From Candidatus Blautia stercorigallinarum (GTDB lineage: Bacteria; Bacillota; Clostridia; Lachnospirales; Lachnospiraceae): DNA of 64,000 bases. The stretch spans positions 1-64,000 of the forward strand of contig DXIQ01000038.1 in NCBI GenBank assembly GCA_019112785.1, read 5' to 3'. Position numbers and translations under genes: made by a program. Every line of letters begins with the position of its first letter. Position 1 is the stretch's first letter. Shown here piece by piece: positions 11,740-20,986 of the stretch. A model generated the notes under the pieces. The model searched no databases, was not told the origin of the DNA, and saw only the letters and a list, made by a program, of their open reading frames with translations.

Positions 11740-11874
11740 ATGAAAATGACATTTCAGCCTAAGAAAAGACAGAGATCCAAAGTTCATGGATTCAGAGCTA
11801 GAATGAGCAGTAAGGGCGGTAGAAAAGTGTTAGCTGCCAGAAGAGCAAAAGGAAGAAAAAGATTATCAGCTTAA
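11740..11874 (+). CDS. rpmH: 50S ribosomal protein L34
   Basis: The 44-aa product [12 protein letters not shown]...KRLSA is a textbook L34: very basic, with the conserved core KVHGFRARM and [17 protein letters not shown]34 sits in the 23S rRNA core of the large subunit. ATG 11740 follows GGGAGG with good spacing. It begins the rightward rpmH-rnpA-yidD-yidC-jag operon that flanks oriC in most Firmicutes. Confidence 0.98.
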   Translation: MKMTFQPKKRQRSKVHGFRARMSSKGGRKVLAARRAKGRKRLSA

Positions 11875-11900
11875 GACCGCAGACATGTGGTCTTTTCTTC
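11873..11900 (+). terminator. Weak attenuator-like hairpin after rpmH
   Basis: AAGACC (11873-11878) pairs with GGTCTT (11889-11894), followed by TTCTTCTC. The stem overlaps the rpmH stop codon. A partial terminator here would explain more L34 than RNase P protein, as known in other bacteria, but the stem is short. Confidence 0.4.
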
Positions 11901-11928
11901 TCTTTGCGAAGCTGTTAAAGGTTAGAGT

Positions 11929-12300
11929 ATGAAATATTCGGAATCGTTGAGAAAAAACTGGGATTTCCAACTGGTCTATAAAAAAGGAACATCTTATGCA
12001 AATCGGTATTTAGTTATGTATGTATTAAAAAACCAGTTGAATCGCAACAGAATCGGAATATCCGTGAGCAAGAAAGTCGGAAACAGTGTTGTGAGACATC
12101 ATCTGACACGGCTGATCAGAGAAAGCTATCGTTTGAATGAAGAAAAATTTGCCTGCGGATATGATATGATAGTGATCGTAAGAGTGAGCGGAAAGGAACA
12201 GGGATTCCGTTCTCTGGAGAGCGCCCTGCTGCATCTGGGAAAGCTCCATAAGATTTTGAGAAGTGAAGAGAATGAAAACAATATTGATCAAAATGATTAA
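11929..12300 (+). CDS. rnpA: Ribonuclease P protein component
   Basis: RnpA helps the RNase P RNA to bind precursor tRNAs and mature their 5' ends. The 123-aa protein carries the signature [29 protein letters not shown] (about residues 43-71), whose basic helix contacts the RNA. It lies 54 bp after rpmH, and its 3' end overlaps the yidD start, so translation is probably coupled. Confidence 0.97.
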   Translation: MKYSESLRKNWDFQLVYKKGTSYANRYLVMYVLKNQLNRNRIGISVSKKVGNSVVRHHLTRLIRESYRLNEEKFACGYDMIVIVRVSGKEQGFRSLESALLHLGKLHKILRSEENENNIDQND

Positions 12301-12481
12301 ATTCTATCAGAAATATTTGTCCCCGCTGAAGAGTACATGTTGTCCGTATATACCCACATGTTCTCAGTATGGTTTGGAAGCTATTGAAAAATATGGCGCC
12401 TTAAAAGGAGGGCTCCTTGCCGCATGGAGGATCCTGCGGTGCAATCCTTTTTCAAAAGGCGGATATGATCCGGTGCCGTAG
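12272..12481 (+). CDS. yidD: Membrane protein insertion efficiency factor YidD
   Basis: This 69-aa protein has the family pattern: the start [19 protein letters not shown], then the cysteine-rich [12 protein letters not shown], then [17 protein letters not shown]. YidD aids insertion of membrane proteins near the YidC and Sec machinery. ATG 12272 matches the family N-terminus best. An in-frame GTG at 12263 would add three residues. The start overlaps the last 29 bp of rnpA, and yidC follows 35 bp later. Confidence 0.93.
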   Translation: MKTILIKMIKFYQKYLSPLKSTCCPYIPTCSQYGLEAIEKYGALKGGLLAAWRILRCNPFSKGGYDPVP

Positions 12482-12516
12482 GGTACGGGTGACAAGGTTA
12501 TAAGGAGGATACTGTT

Positions 12517-13797
12517 TTGGGTATGTTACTGACGAAAAGTACGATGCCGATCGTAAACTGGGTGGCAGAAGTCCTTGGATGGCTTATGAACGGCATTTAC
12601 AGCATCGGAGTCCATAATTTAGGCCTGTGTATTATTATATTTACGATTATCATCTACGCTTTTATGACTCCTCTGCAGATCAAGCAGCAGAAATTTTCAA
12701 AAATGAATACAGTTATGCAGCCGGAGCTGCAGAAGATCCAGAAGAAGTATAAAGGAAAGAAAGATCAGAATTCACAGATGAAGATGCAGGAAGAGACTAT
12801 GGCTGTATATGAGAAGTACGGCGTTTCCCCTACAGGAAGCTGTCTTCAGCTGTTGATCCAGATGCCGATCTTCTTTGCATTGTATCAGGTTATCATAAAG
12901 ATCCCCGGATATATCGGCGGGATCAAGGATGTATTCAGTGATGCGGTGACACAGATAACCAGTGTCAGTGGATACTCAGATATTATCAGCCAGTTCATCA
13001 CAGACAATTCTATCAGAAGCTACAGCTGGGTACAGGGACAGGAAGGCAGTGCCAATCAGGTTATTGACTTTTTGTATAGTCTGTCTCCATCTCAGTGGGA
13101 TAAGCTGGCGGATATCAGTCAGTTCCAGGGATTTGCGGATGTACTGAATCAGGCAGCAGACAAACTTCAGCCTATGCAGAATTTCCTTGGACTGAATATT
13201 GCGGATAATCCCTGGGCTCTTATCCAGGCAGGATGGTCTTCTCATCATTATCTGATGATCGTGGCAGCTGTGCTTGTACCGGTACTGGCATGGGCTACAC
13301 AGATGATCAACATGAAGTTAATGCCTACAGCAACTTCAAATAATAACGGAAACGGATCGCCTTCTCAGATGGAAGCGACAATGAAGAGCATGAATATCTT
13401 TATGCCGCTGTTTACGGCGTTTATCTGTTTTACATTCCCATTTGGTATCGGTATTTACTGGATCATCGGTTCTCTGGTCCGTACGATCCAGCAGCTTGTG
13501 ATCAACAGACATATCGATCATATGGATATGGATGCTTTTATACAGAAGAATAAAGAAAAAAGAGAAAAGAAGATGGCGAAAAGAGGGGTTACCTCTCAGA
13601 ATATCAGCCAGCAGGCCAGAATGAACGTCCGGAATATTGAAGAGCCAAAGAGAAAGACTATGGCAGAAAAAAGCGAGTCTGTAAAAAATACTTCCGGATA
13701 TGAATATAAAGTTCCAAAGACAAAACCGGGAAGTCTGGCTTCAAAGGCGAATATGGTAGCCGCATTTGACGAGGAAAATAAGAGAAAGAAGAAGTAG
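12517..13797 (+). CDS. yidC: Membrane protein insertase YidC/Oxa1 (SpoIIIJ type)
   Basis: YidC inserts and folds membrane proteins alone or with SecYEG. The 426-aa product has the 60KD_IMP domain with about five membrane segments, a charged cytoplasmic hairpin (QPELQKIQKKYKGKK) and a lysine-rich C-terminal tail. A TTG start at 12517 sits 8 nt after AGGAGG; the ATG at 12523 is 14 nt away and less likely. An extra region of about 90 residues (roughly 140-230) lies between the second and third conserved segments. In the first conserved helix the usual groove arginine before LPL appears to be tyrosine (IIIYAFMTPLQIKQQ), which is unusual. Confidence 0.93.
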   Translation: MGMLLTKSTMPIVNWVAEVLGWLMNGIYSIGVHNLGLCIIIFTIIIYAFMTPLQIKQQKFSKMNTVMQPELQKIQKKYKGKKDQNSQMKMQEETMAVYEKYGVSPTGSCLQLLIQMPIFFALYQVIIKIPGYIGGIKDVFSDAVTQITSVSGYSDIISQFITDNSIRSYSWVQGQEGSANQVIDFLYSLSPSQWDKLADISQFQGFADVLNQAADKLQPMQNFLGLNIADNPWALIQAGWSSHHYLMIVAAVLVPVLAWATQMINMKLMPTATSNNNGNGSPSQMEATMKSMNIFMPLFTAFICFTFPFGIGIYWIIGSLVRTIQQLVINRHIDHMDMDAFIQKNKEKREKKMAKRGVTSQNISQQARMNVRNIEEPKRKTMAEKSESVKNTSGYEYKVPKTKPGSLASKANMVAAFDEENKRKKK

Positions 13798-13816
13798 AAG
13801 GTAAGGGGGAAGAGGA

Positions 13817-14719
13817 ATGGAATTCAGAGAATTCTCTGCAAAGACCGTGGACGAGGCCATAACAAAGGCCAGTATTGAGTTTGAAACTTCCAGTGAAAAT
13901 CTGGAGATTCAGGTAGTCTCCCAGGGAAAAGCGGGCTTTTTAGGGTTTGGCGCAAAGCCGGCTATCATCAAGGCCGCAAAGAAAGAAACAACTGAAATTT
14001 TCCCGGAAGAGAAAGCTGAACCGGTAAAAAAATCAGCCCCGGCCAAAAAAGAAGAAAAGAAAACAGAAAAACCCCTGGCTGTTAAAGAAGAGAAAAAAGA
14101 GCAGAAGAGGGAACATAAGAAAGAAATCAAAAAAGAGAACAGAAAAGAAGATCCGGTAAAAGTTCAGGAAAAGCCTCAGGAAGCTGCGACCGCAGAGAAG
14201 AAGTCTGAGGAGAAGCCCAGAGAAGAGCGAAAAGTTCTTGTAAGAACAGAGGAAGAAATTTCCCAGATCAAGGAAGAGGCAATGAAATTCCTTACAGGAG
14301 TGTTCAATGCTATGGGCCTTCAGGTTCAGATCAAGATGGAGTACAAGAACGAAGAAGGAAACCTGAACATAGATTTTGAGGGAGAAGATATGGGCATCCT
14401 TATCGGAAAGAGAGGACAGACTCTGGATTCTCTCCAGTATCTTACCAGTCTTGTAGTAAATAAGGGACGACAGGGATATATCCGGGTTAAACTGGATACA
14501 GAAGATTACAGGAACCGGAGAAAAGAAACTCTGGAAAACCTGGCCAGAAGCATTGCTTATAAGGTAAGAAAGACCAGAAGACCTGTATCTCTGGAGCCTA
14601 TGAATCCTTATGAGAGAAGGATCATTCATTCTGCCCTTCAGGGAAACCGTTATGTAGAGACCTACAGCGAAGGAAATGAACCATATCGTCATGTAGTAGT
14701 AAAACTGAAAAACAGATAA
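13817..14719 (+). CDS. jag: RNA-binding protein Jag/KhpB
   Basis: This 300-aa protein has three parts: an N-terminal Jag_N domain (about 1-50, with KAGFLGFGAKPA), a long lysine/glutamate-rich linker (about 55-145), and KH plus R3H domains (about 155-300, with GILIGKRGQTLDSLQYL and RRIIHSALQGN). KhpB binds many mRNAs and sRNAs with KhpA and influences cell elongation. It is 19 bp downstream of yidC, the usual pair, and a strong terminator follows. Confidence 0.96.
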   Translation: MEFREFSAKTVDEAITKASIEFETSSENLEIQVVSQGKAGFLGFGAKPAIIKAAKKETTEIFPEEKAEPVKKSAPAKKEEKKTEKPLAVKEEKKEQKREHKKEIKKENRKEDPVKVQEKPQEAATAEKKSEEKPREERKVLVRTEEEISQIKEEAMKFLTGVFNAMGLQVQIKMEYKNEEGNLNIDFEGEDMGILIGKRGQTLDSLQYLTSLVVNKGRQGYIRVKLDTEDYRNRRKETLENLARSIAYKVRKTRRPVSLEPMNPYERRIIHSALQGNRYVETYSEGNEPYRHVVVKLKNR

Positions 14720-14737
14720 CAAATAGTGGATTATTCT

Positions 14738-14786
14738 AGGTGAAAGCGTGAATAAGAGAGATTCTTCTGCGCTTTCACCTTTTTTA
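14738..14786 (+). terminator. Intrinsic terminator after jag
   Basis: The stem AGGTGAAAGCG (14738-14748) pairs with CGCTTTCACCT (14770-14780) and is followed by TTTTTTATT. It ends the rpmH-jag operon. Confidence 0.88.
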
Positions 14787-14818
14787 TTCTATAGAGAGTC
14801 ACTTCGGATTTTCCCATA

Positions 14819-14896
14819 GAGTCAAAGACCCGATGCAAGCATAGGGAGCATCAAGCTAGCAGCGATACAAGCATCGGGGTATCAGACCCTCGCGGG
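14819..14896 (+). repeat. Dispersed palindromic repeat, copy 1
   Basis: About 78 bp running from AGTCAAAGACCCGATGCAAG to TATCAGACCCTCGCGGG recurs, inverted, at 27126-27203 with roughly 85% identity by eye. It contains an imperfect palindrome around GATGCAAGCAT...GCATCGGGG. A related core hairpin (CCCCGATGCTTGCATCGGGG) forms the terminator at 25934-25963. The repeat occupies most of the gap before mnmE and codes for nothing obvious. Confidence 0.65.
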
Positions 14897-14936
14897 AATG
14901 AAAGTAATGAATTTAAAGCAGAAAGGAGAAGAAAAT

Positions 14937-16310
14937 ATGGCAGAGACTATAGCGGCGATCGCCACAGCCCTGTCAGCTTCAGGAATCGGGATCATAAGGA
15001 TCAGCGGACCAGAGAGCAGGGCGATCGCAGGCAGGATTTATCGTTCCAAGGGAGGAAAAAAAGATATCCGTAAAGTGCCTTCCCATACTATAAATTATGG
15101 ATTTATCCAGGATGGGGAGGAGACTATAGATGAAGTTCTGGTAATGGTCATGGACGGGCCGAGAAGCTATACAGGGGAGGATACCGTGGAGATCGACTGT
15201 CACGGAGGTGTCCTTGCCATGAGAAAGATCCTGGATACAGTGATCAAATACGGCGCCAGGCCGGCCCAGCCGGGAGAGTTTACAAAGAGAGCTTTCTTAA
15301 ACGGCAGGATAGATCTTTCCCAGGCTGAGGCAGTGATCGATGTGATCAACGCAAAAAATGAATATGCTCTGAAAAGTTCTGTGAGTCAGCTGAAAGGAAA
15401 CATCCAGAAGGCTATCCGGGAAATCCGGGAGGCGATCATTTATCAGATCGCCTATATTGAGTCGGCTCTGGATGATCCGGAGCACATTAGTATTGACGGA
15501 TATGGAGAAACACTGTATAAAGAAGTTAAGAAGCAGGAAGAGAAGATCGACAGGCTCCTGCTCAGTGTAAAAGAGGGAAAACTGGTAAAAGAGGGCATCA
15601 AAACCGTTATCGTAGGGAAACCCAATGCAGGAAAATCTTCTCTTTTAAATACTCTTTTGGGGGAAGAAAGAGCCATTGTTACAGATATAGCGGGAACCAC
15701 CAGAGATATCCTGGAAGAGACTATTCTTCTCCACGGGATTTCCCTGCGGATCATAGATACTGCTGGGATCCGGGATACAGAAGATGTGGTGGAAAAGATT
15801 GGCGTGGAAAAGGCGATCGATTCTGCAAAAGACGCGGATCTGGTGCTTTTTGTAGTGGATTCTTCGATTCCTCTGGATGAGAATGACAGAGAGATCATGG
15901 AGCTTTTAAAGGATAAAAAGGCTATTGTGATCCTGAATAAAGCAGATCTGGAGCAGGTAGTGACAGAAGGAGAGTTACAGGAGATCACTGCTCATCCTGT
16001 TGTGTCTGTATCCGCAAAGGAAGAACAGGGGATCGATCTTCTGGAGGATCAGATAAAGGAACTGTTTTTCCAGGGAGATCTGGCATTTAATGATGAGATC
16101 TATATTACCAATGCCCGCCATAAAGCGGCTTTAGAGGAAGCCAGGAAGAGCCTGGAAATGGTGGAAAACAGTATTGAGATGCAGATGCCGGAGGATTTCT
16201 TCTCTATAGATCTGATGAATGCTTATGAAGCCCTTGGAAGTATTATCGGGGAAGCTGTGGGAGAAGATCTGGTAAATGAGATATTTTCCAAATTCTGCAC
16301 CGGAAAATAG
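14937..16310 (+). CDS. mnmE: tRNA modification GTPase MnmE
   Basis: With MnmG it adds the carboxymethylaminomethyl group to U34 of several tRNAs. The 457-aa product has the N-terminal folate-binding domain, an inserted G domain (G1 GKPNAGKSS near residue 227, then [16 protein letters not shown] and NKAD) and the C-terminal CTGK motif, matching the family's CxGK. ATG 14937 follows AAAGGAG. The frame opens upstream to 14898 but without support. The neighbours mnmG and rsmG follow in the usual order. Confidence 0.97.
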   Translation: MAETIAAIATALSASGIGIIRISGPESRAIAGRIYRSKGGKKDIRKVPSHTINYGFIQDGEETIDEVLVMVMDGPRSYTGEDTVEIDCHGGVLAMRKILDTVIKYGARPAQPGEFTKRAFLNGRIDLSQAEAVIDVINAKNEYALKSSVSQLKGNIQKAIREIREAIIYQIAYIESALDDPEHISIDGYGETLYKEVKKQEEKIDRLLLSVKEGKLVKEGIKTVIVGKPNAGKSSLLNTLLGEERAIVTDIAGTTRDILEETILLHGISLRIIDTAGIRDTEDVVEKIGVEKAIDSAKDADLVLFVVDSSIPLDENDREIMELLKDKKAIVILNKADLEQVVTEGELQEITAHPVVSVSAKEEQGIDLLEDQIKELFFQGDLAFNDEIYITNARHKAALEEARKSLEMVENSIEMQMPEDFFSIDLMNAYEALGSIIGEAVGEDLVNEIFSKFCTGK

Positions 16311-16315
16311 GAGAG

Positions 16316-16324
16316 TTATCCACA
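16316..16324 (+). promoter_or_regulatory. Isolated perfect DnaA box between mnmE and mnmG
   Basis: TTATCCACA lies in the 101-bp gap between mnmE and mnmG, 4.9 kb from the main oriC cluster. A single 9-mer could be chance, but DnaA boxes next to mnmG (gidA) are known near origins of other bacteria. Confidence 0.5.
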
Positions 16325-16411
16325 ATAGCTTTTAAAAATGTGAGTAATTTCCACAGAAAAACAGAAAAATGTGGAATCCTCCATTCATATAAACAGAAAG
16401 GATTCAGGAAA

Positions 16412-18313
16412 ATGAAGGTACTGGAAGAAAGTTATGATATTGCTGTGGTAGGAGCGGGACATGCAGGCTGTGAGGCGGCTCTGGCCTGCGCCCGGCTGGG
16501 GCTTGAGACGATCATGTTTACCGTCAGTGTGGACAGTATCGCCCTTATGCCATGTAACCCTAATATAGGGGGAAGCTCCAAGGGACATCTGGTAAGAGAG
16601 GTAGATGCCTTAGGGGGAGAAATGGGGAAGAATATTGACAAGACCTTTATACAGTCTAAGATGCTCAATGTATCCAAGGGACCTGCAGTACATTCTCTCA
16701 GAGCCCAGGCAGATAAACATGCTTATACAGAGGAGATGAGAAAAACTCTGGAGAATACGGACCATCTTACCATCCGTCAGGCGGAGGTGACGGAACTTAT
16801 AGCAGAAGACGGGGTCATGAAAGGGGTTAAGACCTATTCAGGAGCCATCTACCATACAAAAGCGGTGGTGCTGTGTACAGGCACCTACTTAAAGGCCAGA
16901 TGTATCTATGGAGATGTGAGCAATTATACAGGGCCTAACGGTCTTCAGGCGGCAAATTATCTTACAGATTCCCTGAAAAAGCTGGGAATCGAGATGTACC
17001 GGTTTAAAACCGGAACTCCCGCCCGTATTGATAAGAGAAGCATTGATTTTTCCAAGATGGAAGAGCAGTTTGGGGATGAGAGAGTGGTGCCTTTTTCTTT
17101 CTCCACAGACCCGGAAGATGTACAGATCGACCAGATTTCCTGCTGGCTTACCTATACCAATGAAAAGACCCACGAAATTATCCGGGAAAATCTGGACCGC
17201 TCTCCTTTATTTTCAGGTATGATCGAGGGAACAGGCCCCCGTTATTGTCCTTCCATTGAGGATAAAGTGGTAAAATTCGCAGATAAGAACCGGCACCAGG
17301 TATTTATCGAGCCTGAGGGACTTTATACCAATGAGATGTACATCGGCGGTATGTCCAGCTCTCTTCCGGAGGATGTCCAGTATGAAATGTACCGCTCCGT
17401 AAAGGGACTGGAAAACGCCAGGATCGTGCGGAACGCCTATGCCATAGAATATGACTGTATTAACGCTAATCAGCTTTATCCTACCCTGGAATTTAAGAAG
17501 ATCAAAGGGCTTTTCTCAGGAGGACAGTTTAACGGAAGTTCAGGCTATGAGGAAGCGGCTGCCCAGGGACTGGTGGCAGGGATCAATGCGGCTATGGAGG
17601 TCCTTGGAAGAGAAATGCTGGTGTTGGACCGTTCAGAATCCTATATCGGAGTGCTGATCGACGACCTTGTGACGAAAGAAAACCATGAACCTTACCGTAT
17701 GATGACCAGCCGGGCAGAGTACAGGCTCCTTCTGCGCCAGGATAATGCAGATCTCCGTCTCAGGGAAAAAGGATATAAGGTAGGTCTGGTGACCAGGGAA
17801 CAGTACGAGTATGTGCTCTGGAAAAAGGAGAAGATACAGGAAGAAAAAGAGAGGATGGAGCATGTTCATGTAGGGGCTTCCCAGGAAGTTCAGGAGCTTT
17901 TAAAGGAACATGGAAGCACTCTGCTCAAAAACGGTATCTCTCTGGCAGATCTGATCAGAAGGCCGGAGCTGTCCTATGATATCGTGGCTCCTCTGGATAA
18001 AAACCGGCCGGAACTTCCCCAGGACGTTCGGGATCAGGTAAACATTAACATTAAGTATGAAGGCTATATAAAGAGACAGGAGAAGCAGGTAGAAGGATTT
18101 AAGAAACTGGAGAAGAAAAAACTTCCTCAGGATCTGGATTACAGCCGGATCAGCGGTCTTCGCATAGAAGCCAGACAGAAGCTGGAGCAGTTTAGGCCGG
18201 TTTCCATAGGGCAGGCATCCAGGATCGCGGGAGTTTCTCCGGCAGACATATCCGTGCTTCTGGTATATATGGAAACATACAGAAGAACAGCAGGTAAAGG
18301 AGAAAAAGAATGA
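16412..18313 (+). CDS. mnmG: tRNA uridine 5-carboxymethylaminomethyl modification enzyme MnmG
   Basis: This is the FAD- and NADH-dependent partner of MnmE. The 633-aa product has the Rossmann FAD motif [12 protein letters not shown] at residues 12-23, the conserved [13 protein letters not shown] stretch and the C-terminal helical domain ([16 protein letters not shown], then [14 protein letters not shown]). ATG 16412 gives the family N-terminus. The frame extends to 16340 without a good ribosome site. Its stop overlaps the rsmG start by 4 bp. Confidence 0.97.
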   Translation: MKVLEESYDIAVVGAGHAGCEAALACARLGLETIMFTVSVDSIALMPCNPNIGGSSKGHLVREVDALGGEMGKNIDKTFIQSKMLNVSKGPAVHSLRAQADKHAYTEEMRKTLENTDHLTIRQAEVTELIAEDGVMKGVKTYSGAIYHTKAVVLCTGTYLKARCIYGDVSNYTGPNGLQAANYLTDSLKKLGIEMYRFKTGTPARIDKRSIDFSKMEEQFGDERVVPFSFSTDPEDVQIDQISCWLTYTNEKTHEIIRENLDRSPLFSGMIEGTGPRYCPSIEDKVVKFADKNRHQVFIEPEGLYTNEMYIGGMSSSLPEDVQYEMYRSVKGLENARIVRNAYAIEYDCINANQLYPTLEFKKIKGLFSGGQFNGSSGYEEAAAQGLVAGINAAMEVLGREMLVLDRSESYIGVLIDDLVTKENHEPYRMMTSRAEYRLLLRQDNADLRLREKGYKVGLVTREQYEYVLWKKEKIQEEKERMEHVHVGASQEVQELLKEHGSTLLKNGISLADLIRRPELSYDIVAPLDKNRPELPQDVRDQVNINIKYEGYIKRQEKQVEGFKKLEKKKLPQDLDYSRISGLRIEARQKLEQFRPVSIGQASRIAGVSPADISVLLVYMETYRRTAGKGEKE

Positions 18314-19041
18314 GTTATGATTTGTCCATTTTAAAAGAGGGGATCCGGGAATACGGCGTTACCCTGACAGACCGGCAGGAAGAGCAGTTTATGAGATACT
18401 ACGAGCTGCTGGTACAGTGGAATGAGGTTATGAACCTGACTGCTATTACAGAGTTCGATCAGGTGCTTTTAAAGCATTTTGCAGACAGCCTGTCCATAGC
18501 AGGAACCCTGGATATGGAAAAAATCCATTCCTGCATTGATGTGGGCACCGGAGCCGGATTTCCGGGGATCCCTCTGAAGATCGCTTTTCCTCATCTGAAG
18601 GTAACTCTTCTGGATTCTCTGAATAAAAGGCTGAATTTTTTAGATGAGGTCATAGGTGAACTGGGGCTGGAGAAGATCAGCACGGTTCATTTAAGAGCGG
18701 AAGAAGGGGGAAAAAAGCCGGAGTACCGGGAAAAATATGATCTTGCAGTATCCAGGGCAGTTTCCCGTCTGTCGGTGCTCTGTGAATACTGTATGCCTTA
18801 TGTGAGAAAAGGGGGATATTTTGTTTCTTATAAGGCAGGACAGGCAGAAGAGGAGATCAAAGAGGGAAAGAAGGCTATCGCTGTCCTGGGAGGAAAGCTG
18901 ACAAAGACAGAGAGCTTTCACCTTTGCAATACAGATATGGAACGGATCCTTGTGGTGATAAAAAAGGTGAAGGATACACCGAAAAAATATCCCAGAAAGC
19001 CGGGAACGCCGGCAAAGGAACCTCTTGGATCGGAAAAGTAA
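18310..19041 (+). CDS. rsmG: 16S rRNA (guanine(527)-N(7))-methyltransferase
   Basis: RsmG methylates G527 of 16S rRNA using S-adenosylmethionine. The 243-aa length is normal. The SAM-binding motif [13 protein letters not shown] is near residues 77-89, preceded by the family's NLTAIT segment. The ATG overlaps the mnmG stop in ATGA, so the two are translationally coupled. The C-terminal tail is lysine- and proline-rich. Confidence 0.97.
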   Translation: MSYDLSILKEGIREYGVTLTDRQEEQFMRYYELLVQWNEVMNLTAITEFDQVLLKHFADSLSIAGTLDMEKIHSCIDVGTGAGFPGIPLKIAFPHLKVTLLDSLNKRLNFLDEVIGELGLEKISTVHLRAEEGGKKPEYREKYDLAVSRAVSRLSVLCEYCMPYVRKGGYFVSYKAGQAEEEIKEGKKAIAVLGGKLTKTESFHLCNTDMERILVVIKKVKDTPKKYPRKPGTPAKEPLGSEK

Positions 19042-19076
19042 CAGTGCTTTAAATAGAAGAATAGGAGGGTATTTTT

Positions 19077-20465
19077 ATGGCAAGGTATAAATGTAATGTA
19101 TGCGGGTATGTTTTTGATGAGGAGGAACAGGGGATTCCTTTTTCAGAGCTCAAGGAATGTCCGGTCTGTCATCAGCCGGCTTCAGCTTTCTCTGTTTATG
19201 AGGAGATCCGGCAGGTTAAGAGAGAGGAGAAAAAGGAGGAGAGCCTGGATTATCCCAGGGAGTTTTCAAGAGAAGATGAAAGCTGCCGGTATATGAAAGA
19301 GATCCATGAGATGGCAGTTACGGGGAAAAGTATTCATGCGGCCATGGGAACCAGACTGCCTATGCCTTCCTGGGATGATATCCTGATTCTGGGAGCCCAG
19401 TTGGATCCTATGCCTTTAGATGAGCATGCTCAGGTAGATACAACTACCGTTATCGGAAAGCATGCTAAGAAACCTCTGATCCTGGAAAATCCGGTGTATA
19501 TTTCTCATATGTCCTTCGGTGCTCTGTCGAAAGAAGCAAAGGTGGCCCTGGCAAAGGGATCTGCTCTGGGAAAAAGCGCTATGTGTTCCGGTGAAGGGGG
19601 AATCCTTCCGGAGGAGATGGCGGCAGCAGATAAGTACATATTTGAATATGTGGGAAATCTTTACAGCGTTACCCCGGAAAATCTGAGAAATGCAGACGCC
19701 ATTGAAATCAAGATCGGCCAGGGCACCAAGCCGGGAATGGGAGGCCATCTTCCCGGAGAAAAGGTCACCCGGGAGATCGGAAAGATCCGGAATAAGCCTG
19801 CAGGCCAGGAAATAACGGCGCCTTCCAGGTTCCCCGGGATAAATACAAAGGAAGACTTAAAATGCCTTGTAGCCCAGCTTAAAATGGCCTCAGAAGGCCG
19901 TCCGGTAGGCGTAAAGATCGCAGCAGGAAGGATAGAGAAGGATATGGCTTTCTGCGTGTACGCAGAGCCTGATTTTATCACTATAGACGGAAGAGGAGGA
20001 GCCACAGGTTCATCTCCTCTGATGCTCCGGGATTCAGCCAGTATACCTACTATATACGCTCTTTACAGAGCCAGGAAATATCTGGACAGTATAGGCTCTG
20101 ACATCAGCCTGATCATTACCGGCGGCCTTCGTGTATCTTCAGATTTTGCAAAAGCCATCGCCATGGGAGCAGACGCAGTGGCTATCGCTTCCGCGGCCCT
20201 GATGGCTTTAGGATGCCAGCAGTACCGGATCTGCGGCACCGGTATGTGCCCTGTAGGAGTAGCCACCCAGGATCCGGAGCTAAGAGCCAGACTGAAAGGA
20301 GAAGCCGGGGCCAGGAGAGTAGGAAATTTCCTCAATACTTCCCTGGAAGAACTGAAAATGTTCGCCCGTATCACCGGCCACCAAAACCTCCATGACCTGT
20401 CCACAGAAGACCTGTGTACCATAAACAGAGAAATCAGCGAGCACACAGATATTCCTCACGCTTAA
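19077..20465 (+). CDS. Rubredoxin-glutamate synthase domain fusion protein (FMN-dependent)
   Basis: The 462-aa protein begins with a rubredoxin-like domain (CNVCGYVFDEEE at 5-16, then CPVCHQP at about 28-34), which should hold one iron on four cysteines. A glutamate-synthase FMN-binding domain fills the rest, with SHMSFGALS, the glycine-rich GQGTKPGMGGHL, DGRGGATGSSP and the iron-sulfur segment CGTGMCPVGVATQD. The amidotransferase domain of true glutamate synthase is missing. Such proteins are common in strict anaerobes and may be redox enzymes. The real substrate is unknown. AGGAGGG precedes the ATG. Confidence 0.85.
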   Translation: MARYKCNVCGYVFDEEEQGIPFSELKECPVCHQPASAFSVYEEIRQVKREEKKEESLDYPREFSREDESCRYMKEIHEMAVTGKSIHAAMGTRLPMPSWDDILILGAQLDPMPLDEHAQVDTTTVIGKHAKKPLILENPVYISHMSFGALSKEAKVALAKGSALGKSAMCSGEGGILPEEMAAADKYIFEYVGNLYSVTPENLRNADAIEIKIGQGTKPGMGGHLPGEKVTREIGKIRNKPAGQEITAPSRFPGINTKEDLKCLVAQLKMASEGRPVGVKIAAGRIEKDMAFCVYAEPDFITIDGRGGATGSSPLMLRDSASIPTIYALYRARKYLDSIGSDISLIITGGLRVSSDFAKAIAMGADAVAIASAALMALGCQQYRICGTGMCPVGVATQDPELRARLKGEAGARRVGNFLNTSLEELKMFARITGHQNLHDLSTEDLCTINREISEHTDIPHA

Positions 20466-20558
20466 CGAATGTAACATAGATCTTGGCACTAGTCAGCTAA
20501 AAAAGTTATGTAAACGATTTATGTAAACAATATATATACAAATCACACAAACCTACAA

Positions 20559-20903
20559 CTGTGAAGCAAAACCTTCCCTCCAGAGAAAACCAGGGAACTG
20601 CTTCACCATGTACAAGAAAACCAGAAGGGGACTGCTTTATGCGAATTTGCATGGAGCTGCCGTATGAAACATATATCAGGAATATTTATACATTTTATGC
20701 GAATTTGGCGAGCATAGCTTTGAGACTACAGGCTCAAAGCAGCGCAGACTGAGCAAGAAAATGTATAAATATTCTAAATCTTGTTCAATGCGGCAGCTCT
20801 TGCGCAGATTAAGCAAGAAAGCAGTCCTCTTCTGTTTTTATGAAAAATCCTCCCGGCAGTTCCCCTCCGTTTTTCTCAGGCCACAAGTCTTTTTGTTTCA
20901 CAG
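20559..20903. repeat. Large nested imperfect palindrome (about 345 bp)
   Basis: The 521-bp gap 20466-20986 holds no credible gene but is dominated by paired arms nested inside each other. Pairs are 20559-20571 with 20891-20903 (CTGTGAAGCAAAA), about 20583-20602 with 20856-20878, 20623-20638 with 20818-20833 (AGAAGGGGACTGCTTT, one mismatch), 20654-20662 with 20791-20799 (GAGCTGCCG), and about 20679-20697 with 20758-20774. The motif ATGCGAATTTG on the left arm and GCGCAGAYTRAGCAAGAAA on the right each occur twice, as if one element had inserted into another copy of itself. Confidence 0.7.
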
Positions 20904-20986
20904 AAAAATCACATTCTAACCTAATTTTTATCACATTTTTACCATAAAATAGAACAGTCAAAAAAGCTTAACAAGGAGGGAGTATT

